Below, in pieces: positions 1-10,070 of a stretch of DNA of 22,459 nt. The position numbers and the translations under genes are program-made. A model generated the notes under the pieces. It had not been told where the DNA came from. It saw nothing but the letters and a program-made list of their open reading frames with translations, and did not search any database. Each line of letters opens with the position of its first letter. Positions within the stretch are counted from its first letter, which is position 1. The stretch covers positions 786,262 to 808,720 of the forward strand of contig BJOX01000116.1 of the NCBI GenBank assembly GCA_009731375.1, given 5' to 3'. Origin of the DNA: Paulinella micropora (lineage: Eukaryota; Cercozoa; Imbricatea; Euglyphida).

Positions 1-8
1 TATTATTA

Positions 9-39
<31 letters not shown>

Positions 40-74
40 TATTATCATTATTGTTATTATTATTATTATTATTA
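1..74. repeat. (ATT)n microsatellite, truncated by window edge
   Basis: Nearly uninterrupted TTA/ATT trinucleotides with a few C or G interruptions. The array runs off the left edge of the window, so its true length is unknown. Seen directly. Confidence 0.95.
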
Positions 75-243
75 GGGAGTACATAGGCCATCGGTCCTTT
101 CCATGGGCTGATTGGTATAAAGCTCCTAGAGTAATGTTCTATGCCGTCACTTCCTTTATTCCACCGATTGGTGTGGAGACTTTCCTTATGGAATGGAGGA
201 CTGGATGCACATGGCCTTTTGGCTCAGCAATTGGCAGGAGATA
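75..243. other. Complex-sequence island between ATT arrays
   Basis: About 170 nt of non-repetitive sequence between two trinucleotide arrays. Three frames are open through it, but only because they continue into the repeat. No splice signal or domain is visible. It may be the unique core of a microsatellite-flanked dispersed repeat; no second copy lies in this window. Confidence 0.5.
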
Positions 244-261
244 CACTATTATTATTCTTAT

Positions 262-306
<45 letters not shown>

Positions 307-324
307 TACTTCTACTACTACTAC

Positions 325-404
<80 letters not shown>

Positions 405-409
405 GTATT

Positions 410-480
<71 letters not shown>

Positions 481-558
481 TACTGTTATTATTATATTAC
501 TGTTATTATTATATTACTGTTATTATTATTATTATTATTATTATTGTTGTTGTTGTTG

Positions 559-620
<62 letters not shown>
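244..620. repeat. Compound ATT / ACT trinucleotide array
   Basis: ATT units, then about 65 nt of ACT units (roughly 263-327), then a long ATT stretch with GTT interruptions near 545-560 and a short unit of the form TATTACTG repeated three times around 478-520. The homopolymeric open frames across it (poly-Ile, poly-Leu, poly-Tyr) are products of the repeat. Confidence 0.95.
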
Positions 621-666
621 TTGGCTACCTGCGATAGCGCTTGACGTGTCTCGCTGCCTCCCCCTG

Positions 667-872
667 ATAGATAGATAGATAGGAGGATAGATAGATAGAT
701 AGGTAAATAGGTAGGTAGGCAGGTAGGTAGGTAGGTAGGTAGGTAGGTAAGTATAGAGGTATGTAGATAGGTAGGTAGGTAGGTAAGTAGGTAGGTAGGT
801 AGGTAGGTAAGTAGGTAGGTAGGTAGGTAGGTAGGTAGGTAGGTAAGGTAGGTAGGTAGGTAGGTAGGTAGG

Positions 873-902
<30 letters not shown>
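667..902. repeat. GATA / GGTA tetranucleotide array
   Basis: Starts and ends as GATA and is mostly GGTA in the middle, with a few AAGT or AGGC variants. It ends exactly where the dispersed ~120-nt unit at 903 begins. On the minus strand it reads as TACC/TATC, giving spurious Leu-Pro-Thr-Tyr and Leu-Ser-Ile-Tyr peptides. Confidence 0.95.
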
Positions 903-905
<3 letters not shown>

Positions 906-1024
906 GAGATGTCGCAAAGGAATGTAGTCCTTGCAAAGGAACGCAGTTTCACATCAAACAATAATTTGTGTACTGTGCATGTGTCCGGGATGGGAATCAC
1001 GGGTAGACTGTGTTCTGGAAAAAG
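903..1024 (-). repeat. Dispersed ~120-nt unit, copy 1 (inverted relative to copy 2)
   Basis: The reverse complement of this block matches 7134-7255 over about 120 nt with three substitutions that I can count (about 97% identity). In both copies, reading in the same orientation, the unit ends in CATCTCATC and continues straight into a TCTA array. Copy 1 also has a TCTA-type array on its other side. This organisation, a conserved core glued to a tetranucleotide array, resembles microsatellite-bearing non-autonomous mobile elements, but no terminal repeats or target duplication can be demonstrated with two copies. Confidence 0.8.
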
Positions 1025-1026
1025 AA

Positions 1027-2496
<1,470 letters not shown>

Positions 2497-2607
2497 ATAG
2501 ACAGCCATCTCTCCCTGCCGCGCGCAACAGAGAGACAAAGACAGACAAACATAGAGAGACAGACAGGCAGAGACAGCCAAACAGACATAGATACAGACAG
2601 GTAGAAG

Positions 2608-2619
2608 TAACTACTACTA

Positions 2620-2671
<52 letters not shown>

Positions 2672-2694
2672 GACTACTACTACTACTACTACTA
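2608..2694. repeat. (CTA)n microsatellite
   Basis: CTA/ACT units with single interruptions (one CCA, one CGA). It follows about 110 nt of degenerate CAGA-rich sequence (2497-2607) that looks like a decayed edge of the tetranucleotide array. Confidence 0.9.
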
Positions 2695-3103
2695 GGGCTA
2701 GGCCTTCGATTAATGAAGTTAATTTAACTTAACTTCTGGTCATCCATACAAATCGTTAGCTCAAGAGCTATTGATTTAACTAGATGGTGACCTACTTCTC
2801 AAATTATTAATAGTAATGAAAATTAAATTATATATTAAAAAAAATTAAAAATATTAGAATAAAAAATAAAATAAAAATAGATTGAGTATTAAAATAAAAT
2901 AAAATAAGATAGAGTATTAAAATAAAATAAGATAGAGTAAAATAAAAAATAAAAAATAAAAAAAATAAAGGAGAAAAATAAAAGTAAAAATCAAATAACA
3001 TAAAGGTAATATTATATATATTACATATACATATATATGGGGTTAATAAAAAAAAAGAAAAAAAATTATAAATATTTAATATTATATATATATATACATA
3101 TAT

Positions 3104-3105
<2 letters not shown>
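2695..3105. other. A+T-rich island with AAATA-type low complexity
   Basis: About 120 nt of complex sequence (2695-2815) followed by about 290 nt dominated by AAAATA/TAAAA units and a short TA alternation near 3085. No gene is apparent; a 93-codon minus-strand open frame is all Phe, Tyr and Ile from A+T composition. Confidence 0.7.
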
Positions 3106-3147
<42 letters not shown>

Positions 3148-3148
3148 G

Positions 3149-3234
<86 letters not shown>

Positions 3235-3300
3235 CAGTAGTAGTAGTACTACTACTACTACTACTACTACCACTACCACTACTACTGCTTACTATTACTA
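3106..3300. repeat. CTA array switching to TAG and back
   Basis: CTA units to about 3181, then the complementary GTA/TAG units to about 3248, then CTA units again. The two switch points (near 3182 and near 3248) make the array self-complementary: at the first, perfect arms extend roughly 33 nt on each side of a central A. Confidence 0.9.
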
Positions 3301-3430
3301 TTACTCGTCTACTACGACTAATCGAATATCTACTTCGACTACGACTACTGCTGCTGCTACTAATACTAGGCTAGGCTAGTAAGGGTAACTGTTTTTTCTT
3401 ATTCAGCCAACGGGGAAAACGATAAAAATA

Positions 3431-3859
<429 letters not shown>

Positions 3860-3918
3860 ATGTGCTACGTAAGCGTTACGTACCACCGCCTCTCTCACAA
3901 ACACGCATACACATACAC

Positions 3919-4104
3919 TTTCACGAACATCCAGGAAGACATACATAGCATACAATACCATCGAGTTGAAAATGTGTCCTGTTTCCACACGGACGACCGG
4001 ACGGGACTCACTTTCAAGAACATACAGGAAGACACACACATAGCTTACAATACCATCGAGTTGAAAATTTGTCCTGTTTCCACACAGATGACCGGCCGGG
4101 ACTC
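3919..4104. repeat. 93-nt tandem duplication (two copies)
   Basis: 3919-4011 and 4012-4104 are adjacent direct copies sharing GAACAT-CAGGAAGACA, TACAATACCATCGAGTTGAA and CCTGTTTCCACAC with scattered substitutions and small indels. It lies immediately beyond the CTA array. A plus-strand frame is open across both copies, but its period of 93 nt (31 codons) alone explains this. No domain is recognised. Confidence 0.85.
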
Positions 4105-4493
4105 TGCAGGGCCGCCGACCATGCGAGTCTGGAAAAGGAGGCTCTTCGCCTACAAAAGTTACAAAAATGTTTCGTTTTATAAAAACATCGGTGTGACAAA
4201 TTGAGCCTTTCTGGTACTTTGTTCACTGGCTATGAAACGGAGAGCGATTCAAGAGAGAACAATTTATCCGTTTTGATCTTCCACAACAATGACAGAGCCG
4301 GCCCAGCGTGATTTATTGTGCAAGGCAATGCAGGCAGCATAGCTCCCGTGAAATTTAACATTAGGGGGCTTCCGGGTGTTCTCGGGCAGTGCCCGATCAT
4401 TCGGGCTCGGAGCACGTGCTCCGGCCTGACAAAATTTTGTAAACAAATGACGATAGGCATGCCATCCAGTTTTCAGTCGTCCATTGAATGGTG
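4105..4493. other. Complex sequence without recognisable features
   Basis: About 390 nt of non-repetitive DNA. Short open frames exist on the minus strand but have no domain, and no convincing splice architecture. I see nothing assignable. Confidence 0.5.
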
Positions 4494-4790
4494 ACCCATG
4501 TGGTGTGGGTAAGCATACTGAAAAACAAGTACCGAGTGTGACATGTAAAGAAAGATCGATAATCCCTGTGGCAAGATGCGAACGCTGACAATCGGTCAGA
4601 CCTTAGTTGGCGTTGTTTGGTTGGCATGTTTGAACTCGACCCATGTGTGGGTAACCACAGCCATACTGAAAACAAGTAGCGAGTAGTGTAACATGTAAAG
4701 AAAGATCATCGATAATCCCTGTGGCAAGATGCGAACGCTGACATTCGGTTAGACCTTGGCGTTGTTTGGTTGAAATGTTTGAACTCGAAA
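4494..4790. repeat. ~145-nt tandem duplication (two copies)
   Basis: 4494-4637 and 4638-4790 are direct adjacent copies. Shared landmarks are CCATGTG..GTGGGTAA, CATACTGAAAA-CAAGTA, ACATGTAAAGAAAGATC, GATAATCCCTGTGGCAAG, ATGCGAACGCTGACA and GGCGTTGTTTGGTTG. They differ by several substitutions and short insertions. A following short direct repeat, TTTTTGCCACGTGAT, occurs twice at about 4794-4822. No coding function is apparent. Confidence 0.85.
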
Positions 4791-4946
4791 ATATTTTTGC
4801 CACGTGATTTTTTTGCCACGTGATATTGGTAGGGTACGATGCTCTACCGCACTGCAAAACAGCCATGACAACAGTTTGTCTCTCCGATTTGAACGACCTC
4901 TCTCTCGACATGGATACCGGATCCAAAACGGTTAGCCAGATGACAT

Positions 4947-5060
4947 GTTATAAAAGTTGAGACTTATTGGTGAAACTGTTGAAAACTCAGCTGTGACGTT
5001 TTTCAGCTTGTCACAGCTGAGTTTTCAACAGTTTCACCAATAAGTCTCAACTTTTATAAC
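4947..5060. repeat. Perfect 51-nt inverted repeat with 12-nt loop
   Basis: The left arm 4947-4997 and right arm 5010-5060 are exact reverse complements over all 51 positions, separated by 12 nt. The arms begin GTTATAAAAGTTGAG and end CTCAGCTGTGAC. A third copy of the right arm, 50 nt with one T deleted, sits at 5296-5345 at the start of a downstream tandem duplication. Confidence 0.95.
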
Positions 5061-5625
5061 GGTGTGCTGTGTTGTGTTAGATCTTGTTTTATATGTATAT
5101 GTTCTGCTTTGTCTTGTCAATTTCGAGCCTCAGCTGTGCTGTGCTGTGTTGTGTTGTGTTGTGTTCTTGTGCTGCGTTGCTATTTCATGACCAAACTGTT
5201 ATTTTGTGTTGTGTTGGGTTGGGTTTTGTTATTTCGTACTGCGTCATGTTTATGTTTATGTTTATGCTCATATTCTTATGTTCATGCTTAACGTTGTCAC
5301 AGCTGAGTTTTCAACAGTTTCACCAATAAGTCTCAACTTTATAACGTGTTGTGCTGTGTTGTGTTAGATCTTGTTTTATATGTATGTTCTGCTTTGTCTT
5401 CAATTTCGAGCCTCAGCTGTGCTGTGTTGTGCTGTGTTGTGTTGTGTTGTGTTGTGTTGTTGTGCTGCGTTGGTATTTCATGACCAAGCTGTTATTTTGT
5501 GTTGTGTTGGGTTGGGTTTTGTTACTTCATACTGCGTCATGTTTTTTTATTTCATACTGCGTCATTTTTATGTTTATGTTTATGTTTATGTTTATGCTTA
5601 TGTTCTTATGTTCATGCTTAACGTT
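5010..5625. repeat. ~0.3-kb tandem duplication starting at the hairpin arm
   Basis: Unit 1 (5010-5295) and unit 2 (5296-5625) both start with GTCACAGCTGAGTTTTCAAC and end TTCATGCTTAACGTT. They are co-linear throughout, with small indels in internal TGTTG and TTTATG simple-sequence runs and an extra internal copy of the CATACTGCGTCAT segment in unit 2. Open frames rich in Cys, Val and Phe come from the TGTTG units. Sequence to 5720 continues as TTATG-rich low complexity. Confidence 0.9.
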
Positions 5626-5787
5626 AATGTTTATTTTTGTGTTACGATGTGTTATTGTCACGTTGTGATGCTATGGTATTATGTTATGTTATGTTTATCT
5701 TATGTTTATGTTTGTTACGTGATAGACCAAAGCTGAACAGCGCGCTCTAGAAACGTTTGAGAAATTCAACCGCCTCTACCTCTCCGT

Positions 5788-5791
5788 ACTT

Positions 5792-5826
<35 letters not shown>

Positions 5827-5925
5827 TTCTCTTTCTCCCTCTCTCTTTCTCTCTCTCTCTCTCTCTTTCTCTCTCTGTCTCTCTCTCTCTCTCCCTCTCT
5901 CTCCCTCTCTCTCTCTCTCTCTCCC

Positions 5926-5974
<49 letters not shown>

Positions 5975-6212
5975 TCTCTCTCTCTNNNNNNNNNNNNNNN
6001 NNNNNNNNNNNNNNNNNNNNNNNNNNNNNNNNNNNNNNNNNNNNNNNNNNNNNNNNNNNNNNNNNNNNNNNNNNNNNNNNNNNNNNNNNNNNNNNNNNNN
6101 NNNNNNNNNNNNNNNNNNNNNNNNNNNNNNNNNNNNNNNNNNNNNNNNNNNNNNTCTCTCTCTCTTCTCTCTCTCTTATCTCTCTCTCTCTCTCTCTTAT
6201 CTCTCTCTCTCT
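5788..6212. repeat. (CT)n array with internal gap
   Basis: CT dinucleotides with scattered TTT and CCC interruptions, broken by a gap. Ser-Leu and Arg-Glu frames across it are artefacts. Confidence 0.95.
5986..6154. other. Assembly gap (169 N)
   Basis: Run of N in the CT array. Confidence 0.9.
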
Positions 6213-6213
6213 C

Positions 6214-6262
<49 letters not shown>

Positions 6263-6334
6263 TCCTCATCTCGTCGTAGGTATATCTGTCCTTTGCCAAA
6301 TATCGACATCCATACCTGATTGTTTATCTATCTG

Positions 6335-6367
<33 letters not shown>

Positions 6368-6380
6368 TTGTCTATCTCTT

Positions 6381-6411
<31 letters not shown>

Positions 6412-6535
6412 CCTCATCTCTCGTTGTAGGTTTATCTCTCCTTTGCCAAATATCGACATCCATACCTAATTGTTTATCTATCTATCTATCTATCTATCTG
6501 TCTATCTATCTATCTGTCTATCTGTCTATCTATAA
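6213..6535. repeat. Duplicated block of (AT)n, ~70-nt core and (TCTA)n
   Basis: Two successive units share the order: AT alternation, then CCTC..CATCTC, then CTTTGCCAAATATCGACATC and CATACCT-ATTGTTTATC, then a TCTA/TCTG array. The first unit spans about 6213-6397 and the second about 6398-6532. A complex core with TCTA on its right edge is the same design as the unit at 7134-7255, although the cores differ in sequence. Confidence 0.8.
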
Positions 6536-6632
6536 AACACTTTCACTAACGGCTTGATCGGCTTCCTTTTCTTTCTCCCTTCTCCTCCTCAAGACCCCAC
6601 TCTCCTTTTTGCCTTTTTCTTCAAACCCCTTG
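6536..6632 (+). repeat. Local repeat block, copy 1
   Basis: Shares ACACTT..ACTAACGGCTT, CTTCCTTTTCTTTCTC and TTGCCTTTTTCTTCAA with 7033-7125. This shows that the DNA leading into the second dispersed unit was duplicated locally. Pyrimidine-rich, no coding evidence. Confidence 0.65.
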
Positions 6633-7032
6633 GAGAAGATTTTGCTCACGTCCACCCTTACGAAGATCCTTCGAGCCTCCTCGAAAAGAACAGTCAAAAG
6701 TGCACGTCCATCCGGACTATAAGTCACAACCCGGCATTGTCAACCCGGATTCCACCCACAGTGTTGACGCCGAGACATACTCTCATTTCGTCCAAGAAGT
6801 GCCCCGAAAGAACCAATCGAAAGAAGAAAGCACCTGATTTTGCCATCAACACCAAGCGTATGGAAAGACATTGAAGAAGAACTCCAATCCGCGCCCTCCC
6901 TCTCATCCTCCCCTTCTCTCATCCTGCATTCCGTCATAGCCGTCCAGTGTTGCATAGCCCGGGCTAGGTCCCTTCGGGGGTTTAGGCCTTTACACAATGT
7001 CATCATTGTAGCTTGCGCAAGCTTACGGTGCT
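6633..7032. other. Complex sequence, possible undetected exon
   Basis: About 400 nt lying between two local repeat blocks. A plus-strand frame without ATG is open to a TGA at 6832-6834, and its last ~45 codons (from about 6690) have a mixed, protein-like composition. A cag acceptor-like site could precede them, but nothing in the family content is recognisable, so I do not call a gene. Confidence 0.3.
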
Positions 7033-7125
7033 CAAAACACTTGGACTAACGGCTTCCTTTTCTTTCTCTTCTTCCTTATCCTCCCACTCTCCATTCCTAG
7101 ATTGCCTTTTTCTTCAACGTCCTTC
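7033..7125 (+). repeat. Local repeat block, copy 2
   Basis: Second copy of the block at 6536-6632, located just before the dispersed ~120-nt unit. Spacing and small indels differ between the copies. Confidence 0.65.
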
Positions 7126-7133
7126 CTCCTCTC

Positions 7134-7255
7134 CTTTTTCCAGAACATAGTCTACCCATGATTCCCATCCCGGACACATGCACAGTACACAAATTACTGT
7201 TTGATGTGAAACTGCGTTCCTTTGCAAGGACTACATTCCTTTGCGACATCTCATC
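7134..7255 (+). repeat. Dispersed ~120-nt unit, copy 2
   Basis: Matches the reverse complement of 903-1024 with three substitutions. It ends in CATCTCATC and runs directly into a TCTA/TCTG array, exactly as copy 1 does. The pair are about 6.1 kb apart in opposite orientation. Confidence 0.8.
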
Positions 7256-7261
7256 TATCTA

Positions 7262-7308
<47 letters not shown>

Positions 7309-7337
7309 GTCTGTCTGTCTGTCTGTCTATCTGTCTG

Positions 7338-7376
<39 letters not shown>

Positions 7377-7445
7377 GTCTATCTATCTATCTATCTATCC
7401 AGTTATCTGTCTCCTCCCCATATATCCATCCATCCATTCATCCAT
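7256..7445. repeat. TCTA / TCTG / CATC tetranucleotide array
   Basis: TCTA and TCTG units to about 7400, then CATC/CATT units to about 7445. It lies upstream of the first recognised exon of the NTF2-like gene and is probably intronic. Confidence 0.9.
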
Positions 7446-7526
7446 CCATTCATCCCTCATATCTATTTCTGTCCAACCACCTGCAAGACTCGCGAAAAAT
7501 TTTGCCGTGGGCTATGTGCGTTCTAG

Positions 7527-8053
7527 ACCAACAAGGAGAAGGCGGATTTTCAGTTGATCCCCGAGATCTTCTCCCGCGACGCTCTCTTCTTCACCAATGT
7601 CACCAACCTGACCTTGGTTGGCGGTACGTCGCACTTAAAATTATAGGAACATTGATTTGATGTACTGATTACGGAAGCTATTGAGACTAATTCAGCTCAG
7701 AAGAAAGAGAGAGAGAGAGGGNNNNNNNNNNNNNNNNNNNNNNNNNNNNNNNNNNNNNNNNNNNNNNNNNNNNNNNNNNNNNNNNNNNNNNNNNNNNNNN
7801 NGTGGGTGGGTCTCTTTCACTAGTCATCACGCTTACGAATGGCATACATACTGTAGATATGTGTACCTACTGTTTTTGCTTTCTTAATGTGCTTAGTGGA
7901 GCAAATTCGCAGGGCCTTTGAGCTGACGTTCAAGAGCTCTATCACCAACGCTAAGGTCCCTTCCGAGAGAGAGAGGGAGTGAGAGAGAGACAGAGAGAGA
8001 GAACAGAGAAAGAAAGAGAGAGAGAGAAGAGAAGAGAAGATAGGAGAGGAGAG

Positions 8054-8086
<33 letters not shown>

Positions 8087-8572
8087 ACAGAGAAAGAAAG
8101 AGAGAAGAGAGAGAGAAAAGAGAGAGAGAAGAGAGAGAGAGAAAAGAGAGAGGGGAGAGAGAGAGAGAGAAAGAGAGAGAAAGAAAAAAAAAATCATGTT
8201 CATCCACACGAACTCTTGTATTTTTATGTGCAGGTGGAGACACATGGTCTGAAGTTCGATCCTGCCCGCAACGAAATGGTGATTCAACGTTCTTTTTCTG
8301 CCGAGCACTTGAAGGACGGTAAACCGTGTGGCAAGAAGTTTACCAACATGGACATGTTAACTTTGAGGTTCAACGAGCAGGGCAAGGTCATCAGCCACTA
8401 CAATGTGGTGGACCAGGGCACGTGCACAGACAACTATCAGGACACGTCTGCCGTGTTCGGCGAGCTGCGACCCAAGCTTGATCGCGCCTCAACAACCCCA
8501 GCTTCCTCTCATCTCACTTCGAGCGCTCACACACAGCAGCAGGTTGAACCCGACGCTCAAATGGCACACTAG
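7527..8572 (+). CDS. 3' part of a spliced gene, probable NTF2-like/SnoaL-like domain protein
   Basis: Three exons: 7527-7623, 7897-7955 and 8234-8572, ending at TAG 8570-8572. Together they are 495 nt, or 164 residues. The acceptors are ttctag, gcttag (after a pyrimidine tract) and gtgcag; the donors are GGCG|gtacgt and AAG|gtccct. Phases agree at both junctions (1 then 0), which is strong evidence for real splicing. Visible sequence includes DFQLIPEIFSRDALFFTNV, then IRRAFELTF, then a C-terminal sheet-like segment GKVISHYNVVDQ; this order resembles the NTF2/SnoaL cone fold, an inference from pattern only. The tail (about 40 residues, rich in Ser, Thr and Gln) looks disordered. An in-frame TAG just upstream of 7527 confirms that the first exon starts there. 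The 5' exons, including the start codon, were not found. No catalytic function can be assigned. Confidence 0.7.
7624..7896 (+). other. Intron with GA array and 80-N gap
   Basis: Nominally 273 nt, with donor gtacgt and acceptor ttaatgtgcttag. It holds a GA run (7706-7721) next to a gap at 7722-7801, so true intron length is unknown. Confidence 0.7.
7956..8233 (+). repeat. Intron filled by a (GA)n-rich purine array
   Basis: 278-nt intron, with GA, GAAA and GGA units occupying about 7967-8190. A GA-rich purine block sits within a few bases of the donor, leaving about 10 nt of ordinary intron at the 5' side. The 3' side has a short T-rich stretch before gtgcag. Open frames rich in Arg and Glu (or Ser and Leu on the minus strand) are not coding. 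Confidence 0.75.
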
Positions 8573-8600
8573 ACGCCTTCTACACCCCCGAAATGTTAGC

Positions 8601-9400
8601 TTCTGGTGGCCCTTTCGCTTTCTCCCACCCGAAGCTTGAGACATGAAACGATACTAGTTGAAAGCCCTTGCCTCCTAAGTTTGATTTGCCGTTGCTGTTC
8701 TCGTGGCGGATTTTAACGACCCTCTTCTGGTGGCCCTTTCGCTTTCTCCCACCTGAAGCCCTTGACACTTGAAAACAATTCTAGTTGAAAGCCTTTGCCA
8801 AAGTTTGACTTGCCGCTGTTCGCGTCCGATTACGACCGCCAACAGATGTCTAACGCTGAACTGCGCACTAGACGCCTTCTACAACCCCCGACATTCCCGT
8901 CTTCTGGTAGCCCTTTCGCTTTCTCCTACCTGAAGCCCTTGAGATTTGGAAACAATTTCTAGTTGAAAGCCCTTGCCAAAATATGACTTGCCGCTTTTCG
9001 TTGCCAATCACGACGAACCCCTTCTGGTGGCCCTTACGCTTTCTCCCACCCGAAGCACTTGAGATTTGGAAACAATTCTAGTTGAAAGCCCTTGCCAAAA
9101 CTTGACTTGCAACCGTTCGTTGCCGATCGCGACGAATGCCTTCTGGTGGCTCTTGCCTTTTCTCCCATCCGAAGCCCCTTGAGACGTGAAACAATTCTAG
9201 TTGAAAGCCCTTGCCAAAGTTTGACTTGCCGTTGTTCGTGGCAGACCGCTAACAGATGTTGGACGCTGAATTGGCACCCCTGAAACACCCGGCGGCCCTT
9301 TCGCTTTCTCCCACCCGAAACCCGAAAATATGGAAACAAGTACTAGGTGAAAGCACTTGCCTAACCTTGACTTGCAGTTGTTTAATGCTCTCATTTCATT
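8601..9400 (+). repeat. Degenerate ~120-nt tandem repeat in the 3' flank of the NTF2-like gene
   Basis: Six imperfect direct units start with TTCTGGTGGCCCTTTCGC or a variant at 8601, 8725, 8902, 9022, 9141 and about 9287. Each continues with TCTCCCACC-GAAG, CTAGTTGAAAGCCCTTGCC and TTGACTTGCC. Spacing is 119-124 nt for three intervals, and 177 and 146 nt for two that carry an insertion. The inserted part, for example around 8850-8890, resembles the gene's end, including CACTAGACGCCTTCTACA, so the coding terminus was copied into the array. The antisense frames (60-100 codons) merely echo the periodicity. Confidence 0.85.
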
Positions 9401-9620
9401 TCCTTCCTCCATTTTGTACAGTCACGACAAATACTTCCCCTTGTTTTTAGCAGTCTACCCGATTCGTTATAGATATATCACACTGCTAGTGTCTCACGCA
9501 CACAGCTCTGGAGTCGGATTTTTTTTTTTTTTTTTTTTTTTTCATGCCGTGTAGACCACTGTCACCTAGTGATAATCCGTTTGTTCGACAAGCCGTGATT
9601 CATAATGTGTGTGTGTTTTT

Positions 9621-10070
9621 NNNNNNNNNNNNNNNNNNNNNNNNNNNNNNNNNNNNNNNNNNNNNNNNNNNNNNNNNNNNNNNNNNNNNNNNNNNNNNNN
9701 NNNNNNNNNNNNNNNNNNNNNNNNNNNNNNNNNNNNNNNNNNNNNNNNNNNNNNNNNNNNNNNNNNNNNNNNNNNNNNNNNNNNNNNNNNNNNNNNNNNN
9801 NNNNNNNNNNNNNNNNNNNNNNNNNNNNNNNNNNNNNNNNNNNNNNNNNNNNNNNNNNNNNNNNNNNNNNNNNNNNNNNNNNNNNNNNNNNNNNNNNNNN
9901 NNNNNNNNNNNNNNNNNNNNNNNNNNNNNNNNNNNNNNNNNNNNNNNNNNNNNNNNNNNNNNNNNNNNNNNNNNNNNNNNNNNNNNNNNNNNNNNNNNNN
10001 NNNNNNNNNNNNNNNNNNNNNNNNNNNNNNNNNNNNNNNNNNNNNNNNNNNNNNNNNNNNNNNNNNNNNN
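9621..10070. other. Assembly gap (450 N) flanked by T-rich low complexity
   Basis: Preceded by a GT/T tract and a 20-odd T run near 9520-9542; followed by a short T run. Open frames across it are meaningless. Confidence 0.9.

Noticed and set aside
134-644. Poly-Ile, poly-Leu and poly-Tyr open frames
   Set aside because: Direct translations of ATT/ACT arrays; frames of the same length exist in parallel.
3106-3300. CRISPR-like array
   Set aside because: Uniform trinucleotides without unique spacers; eukaryotic context.
4603-4926. Minus-strand 107-codon frame with internal ATG
   Set aside because: Begins at a non-ATG codon and overlaps the tandem duplication; no domain or splice signal.
5064-5736. 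Cys-Val-Phe-rich frames in the tandem unit
   Set aside because: Generated by TGTTG and TTATG units and duplicated with the unit; no signal or membrane protein is indicated.
5757-6557. Ser-Leu-rich 266-codon frame
   Set aside because: CT array and N gap.
9034-9412. Antisense frames in the 3' tandem repeat
   Set aside because: Periodicity near a multiple of three keeps frames open; peptide is just the repeat.
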